Below, piece after piece: positions 26,190-35,472 of a stretch of DNA of 64,000 bases. The stretch is from Rossellomorea vietnamensis. Its GTDB lineage: Bacteria; Bacillota; Bacilli; Bacillales; Bacillaceae_B. The notes under the pieces are model-generated. The model was given only the letters and a program-made list of their open reading frames with translations, was not told the origin of the DNA and did not search any database. The position numbers and the translations under genes were made by a program. The DNA is taken from the NCBI RefSeq assembly GCF_025398035.1, contig NZ_CP104558.1, forward strand, positions 2,294,001-2,358,000, given 5' to 3'. Each line of letters starts with the position of its first letter. Within the stretch, counting starts at the first letter, position 1.

Positions 26190-26262
26190 TCCGGATTTCC
26201 CATAACGAGCCGGAGCTTTATTTTACTATCAGACTTGAGGCTTAGGAGGGATAGGACTGAAC
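26190..26262 (-). promoter_or_regulatory. Candidate LiaR-dependent promoter of liaI
   Basis: On the minus strand TAAGCCTCAAGTCT lies about 8 nt before TAAAAT, a -10-like hexamer, and no good -35 is present. A poor -35 next to an imperfect repeat fits an activator-dependent promoter. I cannot confirm the LiaR box. Confidence 0.35.
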
Positions 26263-26269
26263 ATTAAAA

Positions 26270-26300
26270 AGGTCCGTCCCTCAATACAAGGGACGGACCT
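26270..26300 (-). terminator. Terminator of pepF built from the AGGGACGGACCT motif
   Basis: AGGTCCGTCCCT (26270-26281) and AGGGACGGACCT (26289-26300) form a perfect 12-bp stem with a 7-nt loop, followed on the minus strand by T5. Two copies of the dispersed 12-mer make the hairpin. Confidence 0.88.
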
Positions 26301-26312
26301 CAATACGTATAT

Positions 26313-28100
26313 TTACTTCGTCAGTTCGAGGAATTCTTCTACATCCGCAATGCAGAGGTTGATTCCTTTTTGCCAGAAGGCTTCTTTGGTGATGTCCTCA
26401 CCGAGGTGCTTCATGGCAAGGTCTTCCACGTTCATAACGGCTGTGTCACGGAGCAGGGCCATGTATTTCTCTTCATAGCTTTCGCCGGACTCCAGTGCCT
26501 TCGCGTAAATGCTCAGCGAGAACAGGTAGCCGAATGTATACGGGAAGTTATAGAACGGCACTCCTGTGATATAGAAATGGAGCTTTGATGCCCAGAAACG
26601 CGGGTGGACCTCTCCCAGAGAATCGGCGAATGCTTCCTTCTGGGCTTCCACCATCAGATCGTTCAACGTATCGACAGACACGACCCCTTTTTTGCGTGCT
26701 TCATAGAAACGGGTTTCGAATAAGAAGCGGGCATGGATATTCATGAAGAACGCCACGCTCCTCTGAAGTTTATCTTCGACAAGGGCAATCTTTTCTTCCT
26801 TCGTTTCCGCTTCCTTCACGGCTGCATCCGCCACAATCATTTCGGCAAAAGTGGAGGCCGTTTCTGCGACATTCATGGCGTAATTGCGATTTAACGTATG
26901 CATTGGCTTTAACGCATAGGAATGGAATGCATGGCCTAATTCATGGGCTAGTGTCGAAACATTCGACATCGAGCCTGAGTACGTCATGAAAATCCGTGAT
27001 TGATCGCTTAACGGGAATGATGTACAGAAGCCGCCGGGACGTTTTCCTGAACGGTCCTCTGCTTCGATCCACTCATCCTCAAAGGCTTTTTCTGCAAACT
27101 GGGCCATTTCACTTCCGAAACGGGCGAACTGTTTCAGAATGAATTTCGCTCCTTCATCGTATGACATCGTGCTCGTCGACTCCGCCACCGGAGCGTCCAT
27201 GTCATACCAGTCCAGTTTATCCTTGCCGATCAATTTCGCTTTCCGGTCCAGATACTGGACGAAAGGCTTTTTGTTTTTGCTGATGGCCCCCCACATGGCG
27301 TCCAGGGTTTCCTGCTTCATTCGGTTGTACTCAAGGGGCTCCTTCATCAATTCGTCCCAGCCCCGCTTTTTATACACATTCAAGCGGAAGCCGCCAAGAT
27401 GATTAAGGGTACGGGCAAAAAGCTCTTCATTCTGTTCCCATGCGTTCTCCAGTTTATCAAAAACCTCTTTACGGGTTTTCGGATCGGGGCTTGATAGTAG
27501 ATTATTGGCCTGTCCCACCGAGAGGCTTTTTCCGTCGTGAGTAATGTCCATCGCACCCACGATCGTGTCGTACATCTGTCCCCAGCCGTGATATCCGTCG
27601 ACTGCGAGCGCCCCGATCAAGGATTCCTCACTGCTTGAAAGCTTGTCCTTCGCTTTATGTCTCCACTCATTCAGCACAAACGTGATTTCACTCAGACGAT
27701 CATGCTTCAGCAGTTCTTCCCACACTTCTTCCCTGCAATCTGAAAGCTGCTGCTGGAATTTCGTGAAGGTCGATGAGAAATCGGCGCTCAGGGTTGTGAC
27801 TTCGCTTCTGAGAGCATCCGCCTTCCGGTCATGCATATTCTGAGCTTCCAGACAGCTGACAAAAGCTCCGGCCTGGCGCAAATACAACATCACGTCCTTC
27901 GCTTCATCAATGAGCTTCCACACCAGCTCCGCATCGTTCGCCGATTGAGGCGGATGAAAGGCAAGGGCATTCTCTGCGAAATCATTTTTCTTCTTTTCCA
28001 ATGTATCGAGATGATTCCTGAATTCCTGTGATTCACTTCCTCCTTGGAAAAAAACATCTAAATTCCAAACCGTTGAATATGTATGAGTTGTATGGTCCAT
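26313..28100 (-). CDS. pepF: Oligoendopeptidase F, M3 family
   Basis: A 595-residue cytosolic zinc peptidase. H386-E387-LG-H390 (TLAHELGHAFHSY) is the metal site, and the third ligand Glu lies in NVAETASTFAEM. The length matches the M3B PepF branch, which cleaves peptides of roughly 7-17 residues. Seems monocistronic, with its own terminator. It diverges from the TspO-like gene. Confidence 0.94.
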   Translation of the reverse strand: MDHTTHTYSTVWNLDVFFQGGSESQEFRNHLDTLEKKKNDFAENALAFHPPQSANDAELVWKLIDEAKDVMLYLRQAGAFVSCLEAQNMHDRKADALRSEVTTLSADFSSTFTKFQQQLSDCREEVWEELLKHDRLSEITFVLNEWRHKAKDKLSSSEESLIGALAVDGYHGWGQMYDTIVGAMDITHDGKSLSVGQANNLLSSPDPKTRKEVFDKLENAWEQNEELFARTLNHLGGFRLNVYKKRGWDELMKEPLEYNRMKQETLDAMWGAISKNKKPFVQYLDRKAKLIGKDKLDWYDMDAPVAESTSTMSYDEGAKFILKQFARFGSEMAQFAEKAFEDEWIEAEDRSGKRPGGFCTSFPLSDQSRIFMTYSGSMSNVSTLAHELGHAFHSYALKPMHTLNRNYAMNVAETASTFAEMIVADAAVKEAETKEEKIALVEDKLQRSVAFFMNIHARFLFETRFYEARKKGVVSVDTLNDLMVEAQKEAFADSLGEVHPRFWASKLHFYITGVPFYNFPYTFGYLFSLSIYAKALESGESYEEKYMALLRDTAVMNVEDLAMKHLGEDITKEAFWQKGINLCIADVEEFLELTK

Positions 28101-28314
28101 AATGTCCCCCTAATGTAATATGTAAATTGTCCCTATCCTATCTTTTAATTCTCGATAAAACCTCTAAATCCTTCATGATCTTTTACAATTCCTTTTACCT
28201 AAACTCTCTTCATTTGGTTTTTAAACGGATAAAAGTGGAATAGTATATAGCAAACAACAGGTCTTGAAAGGGATCCTTTCCTGCATCACCATTATTTTTC
28301 AAGGAGGATACATT

Positions 28315-29034
28315 ATGAAATTGATTTTAAATATTCTAGCCTTCGCATTGGTGATCGTCATGAATACACTGGCTGTCACACTGCCTTTGAACAATCAATC
28401 CACGAGCGAAATCAGTGACCGGCTGGATATCATGATCACTCCTGCAGGCTATGTTTTTTCCATTTGGAGCCTCATTTACCTTCTGCTTGCCATCTGGATC
28501 ATCCGTCAATTCCCTAAAGCAAGACGGGAGCTCCCGCTTTATCAGGAAACAAGCGGATTATTTGTCCTCAGCTGCCTTTTGAATTCCGGATGGATCCTGG
28601 TATGGCACTATAATTATTTTCTCGTTTCCGTGTTTGTTATGCTCGGACTTTTATTAACCCTCATCGCCCTGTATAAACGGGTGAAGAGCACAGGTCCGTC
28701 CCTCTTGGATTCGGCCCCTTTCTCGATTTATCTAGGATGGATTTCGATTGCGACGATTGTGAATATCACCTATTATTTAACGGATATCGGCTGGAACGGA
28801 TTCGGGATTTCCGAGCTTGTCTGGGCCTATCACGGATTGATTGTCGCTACTGTCCTTGCCTTCTGGTTCCGCATCACCCAGCATGATCTCCTATACCCAC
28901 TCGTCTTTGTATGGGCCTTCATCGGTATCGGCGTGAAGAACATGGCAGATCACTCCACCTATTCATATACCGCCTATGCCCTTGCCGTCATCATCCTGAT
29001 TTTTGACCTTGTCTATAAGCGCACGCATAAATGA
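28315..29034 (+). CDS. TspO/MBR-like (tryptophan-rich sensory) membrane protein
   Basis: A 239-residue protein with seven or so hydrophobic segments and many Trp residues. AGYVFSIWSLIYLLLAIWII fits the TspO motif around the porphyrin pocket. It is longer than the usual 160-residue TspO; Bacillaceae have such long forms. AAGGAGG lies before the ATG at 28315, which overrides an in-frame ATG at 28264. The residues GPSL near 127-130 are encoded by one copy of the AGGTCCGTCCCT motif. Confidence 0.75.
   Translation: MKLILNILAFALVIVMNTLAVTLPLNNQSTSEISDRLDIMITPAGYVFSIWSLIYLLLAIWIIRQFPKARRELPLYQETSGLFVLSCLLNSGWILVWHYNYFLVSVFVMLGLLLTLIALYKRVKSTGPSLLDSAPFSIYLGWISIATIVNITYYLTDIGWNGFGISELVWAYHGLIVATVLAFWFRITQHDLLYPLVFVWAFIGIGVKNMADHSTYSYTAYALAVIILIFDLVYKRTHK
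28692..28703 (+). repeat. AGGTCCGTCCCT copy inside the TspO-like gene
   Basis: An exact 12-mer in frame, read as (T)GPSL(L). Confidence 0.85.
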
Positions 29035-29037
29035 TTC

Positions 29038-29076
29038 GAAGGTCCGTCTCTCAAACGGAGGGACGGACCTTTTTTC
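29038..29076 (+). terminator. Terminator of the TspO-like gene, built from the 12-mer
   Basis: AAGGTCCGTCTCTC (one mismatch to the motif) faces an exact AGGGACGGACCT (29059-29070), followed by T6. Confidence 0.88.
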
Positions 29077-29126
29077 TTGCATAGAATAACCTCCCCTGAC
29101 TGACATTAAGTACAGGGGGTGTCAGC

Positions 29127-29261
29127 ATGGATCAGCCGAACAAAAAGGTAACGAAGACAGGGACGGATATTGATGAAGTCAAACGTCAGAACGCCCATTC
29201 AGGCCTCACCTACAATCAGGTTAAACAGATGCTTGGAGAGCAGTATACCGGTAAAAAGTAA
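29127..29261 (+). CDS. 44-residue SASP-like peptide
   Basis: The ATG at 29127 follows GGGGGTG and the frame ends at a TAA directly before a terminator. The peptide is hydrophilic, and its core KTGTDIDEVKRQNAHSGL recalls the T(N)xEVKxQNxxS units of gamma-type small acid-soluble spore proteins, though with a single unit only. This is a suggestive match, not a firm one. If right, it is made in the forespore; I see no convincing sigma-G promoter (GCATAG and CATTAA lie upstream with poor spacing). Confidence 0.6.
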   Translation: MDQPNKKVTKTGTDIDEVKRQNAHSGLTYNQVKQMLGEQYTGKK

Positions 29262-29295
29262 AAGAAAGCGCCGACTCAATCGGCGCTTTCTTTCG
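29261..29295. terminator. Bidirectional terminator
   Basis: AAAGAAAGCGCCGA and TCGGCGCTTTCTTT form a perfect 14-bp stem with a 5-nt loop. It serves the SASP-like gene and the convergent antiporter gene, whose last codons lie in the right arm. Confidence 0.9.
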
Positions 29296-31168
29296 GTTTA
29301 TCTGCTTTCTTTTTGTCTTCCTTTGCTTTCGTTTCCCGCTGAACGGTCAGCTTTTCCTGGATCTTGTTCAGCTCTTTACATGGCTGAGTCAGGCTGACAA
29401 TGACATCTCCCTGCTCGATCTTCGGCGAAGAACCTTCTGTAAAGAACTCAATTCTGCCCGTTGGTTTATGAGCAAACAGTAAAAGGGTATTTTCATCCCG
29501 TTCTTTCAGATACTCTTCAAAGGTATATTTCTCCGTAATATTTGTTTTTCTGAAGACGTCCCCTCGTTCGACACGTTTATTCAGCTCTTCCCACGTCACA
29601 TGATTTTGGAAAAGGATACGTCCTCCAATCGTATGGACCATGTCCTCTAGATCATCATCATTCTTACTTCTGAGGCTTAGCTGGAACAGGTTATTCCTGC
29701 CGACCTCAGGTACGAATGTCGTACAGACGAGGGCATTATAGGAATCGAGTTCCGTTGCTGCGATCATATATTCATATGGGGTCATATCCAGATAGTACTC
29801 GGTCTGCTCGGATAAAATCTCTCCCCTGTAAAATGGGATCCCGGCTTTTCTGACCGAAAACAATCGCTGCCAGGAGGAATCTGTGATAAGGACCGGTATC
29901 TTCATATTCTGAAGGGTTTTGGCAAATTCGGTACTGAACTTGCTTCCTCCGACAATCATGACACCCGGCTGCTCACTGATGGCAAGATCCAGTTTCTTAG
30001 CCAGCCATTTAATCGAAAATCCGTGTGCGCATACGGTTGAGAATACAAGGGCGAAAGTGAGGGATGTCAAAATCTTCGCATCCTCGAACCCCTTCTCCAA
30101 CAATACCGACGCAAAGTAACTTGATACAGTCAAAGCGACGATTCCCCGCGGTGCGATCCATCCCACAAGGATCTTCTCCCTGATGGAGAGGTCCGTCCCT
30201 ATCGTGGAAAGCCAGATGGACACCGGCCGTACGATGAATAGCATGAGCAGGACGAATGCAATGATATTCCAATTGAAGATCTGGAATAGGGTATCGACGG
30301 TCAAGGAAGCCGTCAGCATCACGAATATGGTCGATATGAGCAGCACCGAAATATTTTCCTTAAAGTGACGCATATCGTCGATGGATGAAATATGCATATT
30401 CGCTAACGTCATCCCCATGGCCGTTACAGCAAGAAGGCCGGTTTCATGAGTAATATGATCCGAAATCGTGAAACAGGCCAGGACAAGTGCGAACACGACA
30501 GGTGACTTAAGGAATTCCGGAACATGTCCATTTTCAAAGATAAAGCCTGTGAACTTCCCGAGTGCCCAGCCAAAGACGACGGCAAACAGGGAAGCGGCAA
30601 AGAAAAGCAATAAAGAAAGTCCGGTTACATCTTCACTGATCAAAAAGTTGATGATTTCAAAGGCAAATACGGCAATCAATGCGCCGAATGGGTCGACGAC
30701 GATCCCTTCCCACTTCAGGATTGCTGCAGGTCTCGGCTTAAGCTTCGCCTGCCTGAGCAGCGGAAGGATGACCGTTGGACCTGTTACGATGAATAACCCT
30801 CCGATCACGAAGGCAACAGCCCACGATAAACCTGCAACATAATGGGCTCCAAGGGAACCAAGGATCCAGGCAAGGAGGGCCCCGAACGTCACGATCCTGA
30901 AGACCGGTTTCCCGAGTCCCCTCACTTCGCGGAAATCAAGATTCAAGCTTCCCTCAAAGAGGATGATGGCCACAGCCATCGATATAATAGGTTTAAATAC
31001 ATCTCCAAAATCGTCCTTAGGATTGATGAGGCCAAAAATTGGACCTACGAGCAATCCGACAATCGACATGACGACGATGGCCGGCAGCCTGAATCTCCAG
31101 GCAAGCCATTGGGAAGCGATCCCGAGTACTCCGACTAACATGATGTTGAATAAAATAGAATCGATCAT
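29276..31168 (-). CDS. CPA1-type cation:proton antiporter with nucleotide-binding tail
   Basis: A 630-residue protein. The first 390 residues hold about 12 membrane helices of the NhaP/CPA1 kind, with the likely ion-site Asp in KWEGIVVDPFGALIA. A Rossmann-like TrkA-N-type region (PGVMIVGGSKFS) and a TrkA-C-like tail (FTEGSSPKIEQGDVIVSL) follow, pointing to nucleotide or redox control. It should exchange Na+ or K+ for H+. The tail ends in a Lys-rich stretch. One copy of the dispersed 12-mer encodes part of IGTDL. AAAGGAG precedes the ATG. Confidence 0.85.
   Translation of the reverse strand: MIDSILFNIMLVGVLGIASQWLAWRFRLPAIVVMSIVGLLVGPIFGLINPKDDFGDVFKPIISMAVAIILFEGSLNLDFREVRGLGKPVFRIVTFGALLAWILGSLGAHYVAGLSWAVAFVIGGLFIVTGPTVILPLLRQAKLKPRPAAILKWEGIVVDPFGALIAVFAFEIINFLISEDVTGLSLLLFFAASLFAVVFGWALGKFTGFIFENGHVPEFLKSPVVFALVLACFTISDHITHETGLLAVTAMGMTLANMHISSIDDMRHFKENISVLLISTIFVMLTASLTVDTLFQIFNWNIIAFVLLMLFIVRPVSIWLSTIGTDLSIREKILVGWIAPRGIVALTVSSYFASVLLEKGFEDAKILTSLTFALVFSTVCAHGFSIKWLAKKLDLAISEQPGVMIVGGSKFSTEFAKTLQNMKIPVLITDSSWQRLFSVRKAGIPFYRGEILSEQTEYYLDMTPYEYMIAATELDSYNALVCTTFVPEVGRNNLFQLSLRSKNDDDLEDMVHTIGGRILFQNHVTWEELNKRVERGDVFRKTNITEKYTFEEYLKERDENTLLLFAHKPTGRIEFFTEGSSPKIEQGDVIVSLTQPCKELNKIQEKLTVQRETKAKEDKKKADKPKESAD
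30189..30200 (-). repeat. AGGGACGGACCT copy inside the antiporter gene
   Basis: An exact 12-mer; on the coding strand it reads through GTDL in a cytosolic loop. Confidence 0.85.
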
Positions 31169-31270
31169 AGATTTCTCCTTTAAAGGTTATGAAATCAGCC
31201 ATCATAACAAAAGAATGGTATGTAGGTGTTACAGATTACAAATAGAATAAAAGGAGTGTCCCTCCTATTG

Positions 31271-31305
31271 CAAAACAAATGCCTCGCGTCAGCACATTTG
31301 TTTTG
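31271..31305 (-). terminator. Hairpin after the SpoVB-like gene
   Basis: CAAAACAAATG (31271-31281) and CATTTGTTTTG (31295-31305) form an 11-bp stem with a 13-nt loop. There is no long T-run after it, so termination is likely but not sure. Confidence 0.55.
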
Positions 31306-31311
31306 TATAGT

Positions 31312-32628
31312 TTACATTTTTATGGCTGATTTTAACCAAAGAGTCGTTTCCAATTCCCTGCAGATGGTCACATAGTGGAGCATGGTGATCAAGACGGCTC
31401 CTGCATTCATGCCCAGGATGACGCCTTCCATTCCAAAACGGGAACCAAGCAGGTAAATGAGTGAAAACGAAAAGACACTCGACCAGATGGTATGAAGGAG
31501 AGCATCCTTCACCAGTCCAAGACCGATCAAAAAGGCCTGAAGGGGAAATACCAGAAAATGAAACAGGAAGTACGGCCAGAGCAGCTTTAAATAATAGGCG
31601 GAGGAAACAGAGTGAAAAAACGTCCCTGTTATGTAGTCTCCGAGCGTATAGTAAATGATCACGGCCGGTACACCGTAGCCCAATGTGAGCCACATCACTT
31701 GCTTAAGGTGGGTCAGGATCCCATTAAAATCATTCGATGATACTTTTTCCGATACGGTCGGGATCAACACGATCAACATCGAAAAAGCAATGAACGAAGG
31801 AAAGAACCCGATGGTGAGGGCAATTCCCGCCAGCATCCCGAAATGTTCATTCGCATCCACCGCTCCCATCCCCGAAAGGACGAGGGCCCATTTGATCAAA
31901 AAAGGCTGTATGGCATGGGTCAGCGCATGGAAGATGCGAAGGACCGTGGTCGGAATCGAAACAGATAGCACTGACTTTCTCATTTCACCTGTTGATAGTG
32001 TAGAATGGCTGTTCTTTCTTTTACCCTTAATTTCAAGAACGTAAGCATGAATCAAATATACAAAAACCACCACTTCACTGGCAATTAACGTCCCAAGGGC
32101 AATGAAGATGGATGTATCGATGCCAAAGGATAAAAATTGATAGATGGACACCAATAAAAATAACTGGATTCCTTTACGAAGAAAATTAGCTGCCGCGATT
32201 TTCCCCATCTGCTGGATCCCCATGAAATACCCTCTTGTTATGGAGGTGAAGGCTACAATCGGGATCACGATCAGGACGAGCCAGCGAATCCCGGAATGAT
32301 ATCCTTGGAATAAAGGAGTCCAGGCGTAAACCATCACCATGATCAATAAAAGAATGCATGTCGTGATGACCGCAAACCTGAAAGCATAGTGCAGCATCCC
32401 CCTGTGATACCGTTCCTCCTTTTCTGCAAAGAATTTGGAAAGGCTGATCGGCAGTTCCATGCTCGACAATATGACGATCAGGAAGACCGTCGGAAGAATC
32501 GACATGTATGTGCCAAGCCCTGCTTCCCCAAGCTCCCTGGCCAGGATCATATTAATGATAAATTCCAGGCACTCCCCTAAGAATGCCGTCACCACCAACA
32601 CCAATGTACCCCTTAAAAACAGACTCAT
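31312..32628 (-). CDS. SpoVB/MurJ-like polysaccharide flippase (MOP superfamily)
   Basis: A 438-residue protein with about 12-14 membrane helices; the N-terminal LRGTLVLVVTAFLGECLEFIINMILARELGEAGLG matches the start of SpoVB/YtgP-type lipid-linked sugar flippases. It probably moves lipid-linked precursors across the membrane. It is shorter than SpoVB (about 518) and is likely a paralogue; a role in sporulation is not shown. It stands alone. Confidence 0.8.
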   Translation of the reverse strand: MSLFLRGTLVLVVTAFLGECLEFIINMILARELGEAGLGTYMSILPTVFLIVILSSMELPISLSKFFAEKEERYHRGMLHYAFRFAVITTCILLLIMVMVYAWTPLFQGYHSGIRWLVLIVIPIVAFTSITRGYFMGIQQMGKIAAANFLRKGIQLFLLVSIYQFLSFGIDTSIFIALGTLIASEVVVFVYLIHAYVLEIKGKRKNSHSTLSTGEMRKSVLSVSIPTTVLRIFHALTHAIQPFLIKWALVLSGMGAVDANEHFGMLAGIALTIGFFPSFIAFSMLIVLIPTVSEKVSSNDFNGILTHLKQVMWLTLGYGVPAVIIYYTLGDYITGTFFHSVSSAYYLKLLWPYFLFHFLVFPLQAFLIGLGLVKDALLHTIWSSVFSFSLIYLLGSRFGMEGVILGMNAGAVLITMLHYVTICRELETTLWLKSAIKM

Positions 32629-32730
32629 ATGCTTGTACCCTGCCTTTATGTAAGATGGTCTATTCTATGATGGTTGTCCGGGGAATATGAGGCGGGGTGT
32701 GGGTAGATCAGGGGGGTGTGCTTAATACAT

Positions 32731-32762
32731 AAAAAAGCAGCCCCCCAAAAGGACTGCTTTCC
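32731..32762 (-). terminator. Terminator of the GH30 gene
   Basis: AAAGCAGTCC and a C-rich partner pair around AAAA and end in T6 on the minus strand. It is nearly identical to the terminator at 40134-40166. Confidence 0.85.
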
Positions 32763-32764
32763 AA

Positions 32765-34093
32765 CTAACCGATAATAAAAGTGGCAATCGAATGCAATGG
32801 AAGAGTCATATTGAAATTTCCCTCACCTATGGCAAGCGAGATCTCTTCCTCACGGTCATTCGCATTCATCACAATGACGACGATCTCCCCGTCTGGATTT
32901 TCAAAGGAAGCAGCCGATACAGCGTCATTGGAAATCTGACATCCGATACGTCTTGCTCCGACCTTGATATATTTGCTGAAATGCCCAATGTAATAGTATG
33001 AGCTGTTGTACCGGACCTCGTCATTCACAGTGTCGACAATCACCGGTGCATCGCAGTAATTCCCGACATGGTTCGGTCCGCCTTCTTCGTTCAGTACGAT
33101 ATTCCAGTCGATCCACGCTTCAAGGTAATTGTTCAAATCACCCATGATATTCCGGCCATAGCGTTCACCCGTATCCCAGGCGCCGGGTCTGACTCCGCCT
33201 TCGATGCATCCTTCTGTAAAGATCAAATGCTTATCAGGGAAGTCGTGATGCACTTTAGAGAGGTTTTCAAACTCCTCTGATACATACCAGTGAACCCCTG
33301 TTCCCCACACATATTTGGCCGCTTCGGGATCGGACAGGACCGCCTTCGCACGCTCATGAATCACATCACGATTATGATCCCAGATGATGACCTTTACATC
33401 CCCGTGGCCATGTCCGACGAGGGACGGACCTAGATGATTTTTAATGAAGTCCCGTTCTTCTTCCCCTGTGTACAGACATGAATCCCACACCTGCTTCGCT
33501 TCCGGTTCATTCTGGATCGTCAATCCCCAGATTCCGATCCCCTCTTCTTCCATCGCCTCTATGTACTTCGAGTAGTAGTCTGCCCACACGGATTGAAATT
33601 CGGGCAATAGTTTCCCTCCGTTGTTCATTTCACCGTTCGTTTTCATCCATGAAGGAGGACTCCACGGAGAAGCCACGATAGAAAGTTCTCCTCCCGCTAC
33701 TTCCTTTGCTTCCTGGATAAGGGGAATCACGAGCTTCTTCTCACGATCGATGGAGAAGCTTTCCAACGAAGTATCTCCATCTTCCACATAGGAATAGTTT
33801 CCTAATGAAAAATCACAGCTGTTGATATGCGTCCGGCCGAAGCGGTAACCAAGTCCTTCAGACGGATCAAAATAACGGTGGATGATTTCTTTCCTTTTTT
33901 CAGGGCTGATGAGGGAAAGGCTGTGAGCCGCCGCTTCGGTGAATGCACCGCCAAATCCCAATATTTCCTGATATTTAAGCTCCCGATCGAGTTGGATGTG
34001 GATAGAAGCACGGTCTTCAGAAAAAGAAACCGGTTCTTTTTCAGAGAACCGATCTCCTGTTTCTTTGGCTGTCAAAATCACCTTCATATTCAT
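32765..34093 (-). CDS. GH30-family glycosidase (glucosylceramidase-like)
   Basis: A 442-residue enzyme without signal peptide. The acid/base Glu196 sits in TIQNEPEA and the nucleophile Glu294 in IFTEGC; LGFGGAFTEAAA near 45 is the GH30 opening. Family members cleave beta-glucosides, including steryl and glycolipid glucosides, and beta-1,6-glucan. It is co-transcribed with GH1 and a sugar ABC transporter, so the natural substrate is a small imported beta-glucoside. ATGA overlaps the GH1 stop. Confidence 0.9.
   Translation of the reverse strand: MNMKVILTAKETGDRFSEKEPVSFSEDRASIHIQLDRELKYQEILGFGGAFTEAAAHSLSLISPEKRKEIIHRYFDPSEGLGYRFGRTHINSCDFSLGNYSYVEDGDTSLESFSIDREKKLVIPLIQEAKEVAGGELSIVASPWSPPSWMKTNGEMNNGGKLLPEFQSVWADYYSKYIEAMEEEGIGIWGLTIQNEPEAKQVWDSCLYTGEEERDFIKNHLGPSLVGHGHGDVKVIIWDHNRDVIHERAKAVLSDPEAAKYVWGTGVHWYVSEEFENLSKVHHDFPDKHLIFTEGCIEGGVRPGAWDTGERYGRNIMGDLNNYLEAWIDWNIVLNEEGGPNHVGNYCDAPVIVDTVNDEVRYNSSYYYIGHFSKYIKVGARRIGCQISNDAVSAASFENPDGEIVVIVMNANDREEEISLAIGEGNFNMTLPLHSIATFIIG
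33420..33431 (-). repeat. AGGTCCGTCCCT copy inside the GH30 gene
   Basis: An exact 12-mer; on the coding strand it reads (L)GPSL(V) at residues 222-225. Confidence 0.85.
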
Positions 34094-35457
34094 TGAGCGA
34101 CTTCCTCGGCATTGGTATGAAGGCCATGCTTCTTTTTATGATCCCGAATGACTTCAGCATAACGGAAGGCACTGTCTTTCCAAATCCGCTCCTGCGTATC
34201 GAAGTCGATATAAAGGATGCCGAAACGCTTATCATACCCGAAACTCCACTCGAAGTTATCCATCAGTGACCATAAATAATACCCTTGAATGTTCATGCCT
34301 TCTTCATTAAGGTCAGAAACCGCTTGAAGATGCAGATTCAAGTAGTTGACGCGTTCGTGATCATGCACTCTTCCATTTTCCAGCACATCATCATACGCCG
34401 CTCCGTTTTCCGTGATATAGATTGGCAGATCCGTATAAACTTGTCTCAGGCGGCGGATGAGGTCCTTGAATTCATTCGGCGCGATGTCCCAGCCCATGCC
34501 TGTTTTCTCATAGTCGGAGAAAGCTCCCTTATGCATAAAGTCATTGGCGGCACTGAACTCGACAATTCCACGGCTGTAATAGTTGATGCCGAAGAAATCG
34601 CATTCCGTCGAAATCAGTTCCATATCGCCTTCTTTGATGAAGTCATACGTATGAACATATTTCGAGAACAGGTTCATCATGTCTTTCGGGTATTCCCCTT
34701 TGAATACAGGATCCAGGAACCAGCGATTCGAGTATCCGTCCGCGTTGTTGGCAGCAAGAAGGTCATTCACTGAATCAGTGTTTGGATACACGGGTGACAG
34801 GTTCAACGTGATGCCGATGTCGGTTTGAGATTTAAATTCTTTCTTCAGCAGTTCAACCGCTTTTCCGTGGGAGAGAAGCATATGGTGGACCGCTTTCACT
34901 GCTTCATCCAGATTCGTATGACCCGGTGCATGGACGCCTTGATGATAGCCAAGGAACCCTGCACACCAAGGTTCATTATGGGTAATCCATGAATCGACGA
35001 CCGCATCAAGTTCCGCGAAGCACGCTCTTGCATAGTCCATGAACCATTCTACAGATTCACGGTTGACCCATCCACCTTCTTCATGGGCCCACATCGGCAG
35101 GTCCCAGTGATACAGTGTCACAGCTGGCTTGATGCCTTCTTCTTGAAGTTTTGCCGCCAATTTTTTGTAAAAGTCCATTCCTTCCTGATTGTACTTCCCC
35201 TTTTCAGGAAAGATACGAGGCCAGGCAATGGAAAAACGATAAGTGTCTACACCAAGGCGCTTGATATGCTGAATGTCTTCTTCGAATCGGTGGTAGTGGT
35301 CACAAGCGACATCACCATTATGTTGCTTATATACTTTCCCTGGAATGTCACAGAACATATCCCAGATGGACGGAGTTCTTCCTCCTTCATTATGTGCACC
35401 TTCGATTTGATACGATGATGTGGCGGTTCCAAAGGTAAATGTTTGATCAAATTTCAT
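34090..35457 (-). CDS. bglA: GH1 beta-glucosidase
   Basis: A 455-residue cytosolic enzyme. The acid/base Glu162 lies in THNEPW and the nucleophile Glu350 in YITENG; the N-terminal FTFGTATSSYQIEGAHNEGG signature is intact. It hydrolyses cellobiose-type or aryl beta-glucosides (not phosphorylated ones: it partners an ABC importer, not a PTS). AGGAGAG precedes the ATG. Third from last in the operon binding protein, permease, permease, GH1, GH30. Confidence 0.93.
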   Translation of the reverse strand: MKFDQTFTFGTATSSYQIEGAHNEGGRTPSIWDMFCDIPGKVYKQHNGDVACDHYHRFEEDIQHIKRLGVDTYRFSIAWPRIFPEKGKYNQEGMDFYKKLAAKLQEEGIKPAVTLYHWDLPMWAHEEGGWVNRESVEWFMDYARACFAELDAVVDSWITHNEPWCAGFLGYHQGVHAPGHTNLDEAVKAVHHMLLSHGKAVELLKKEFKSQTDIGITLNLSPVYPNTDSVNDLLAANNADGYSNRWFLDPVFKGEYPKDMMNLFSKYVHTYDFIKEGDMELISTECDFFGINYYSRGIVEFSAANDFMHKGAFSDYEKTGMGWDIAPNEFKDLIRRLRQVYTDLPIYITENGAAYDDVLENGRVHDHERVNYLNLHLQAVSDLNEEGMNIQGYYLWSLMDNFEWSFGYDKRFGILYIDFDTQERIWKDSAFRYAEVIRDHKKKHGLHTNAEEVAQ

Positions 35458-35472
35458 CGGTCATTCTCTCCT

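Noticed and set aside
28140..28300. Sigma-B promoter before the TspO-like gene
   Set aside because: A GTTTTT and a GGAATA are present, but the spacing is wrong and the hexamers are poor.
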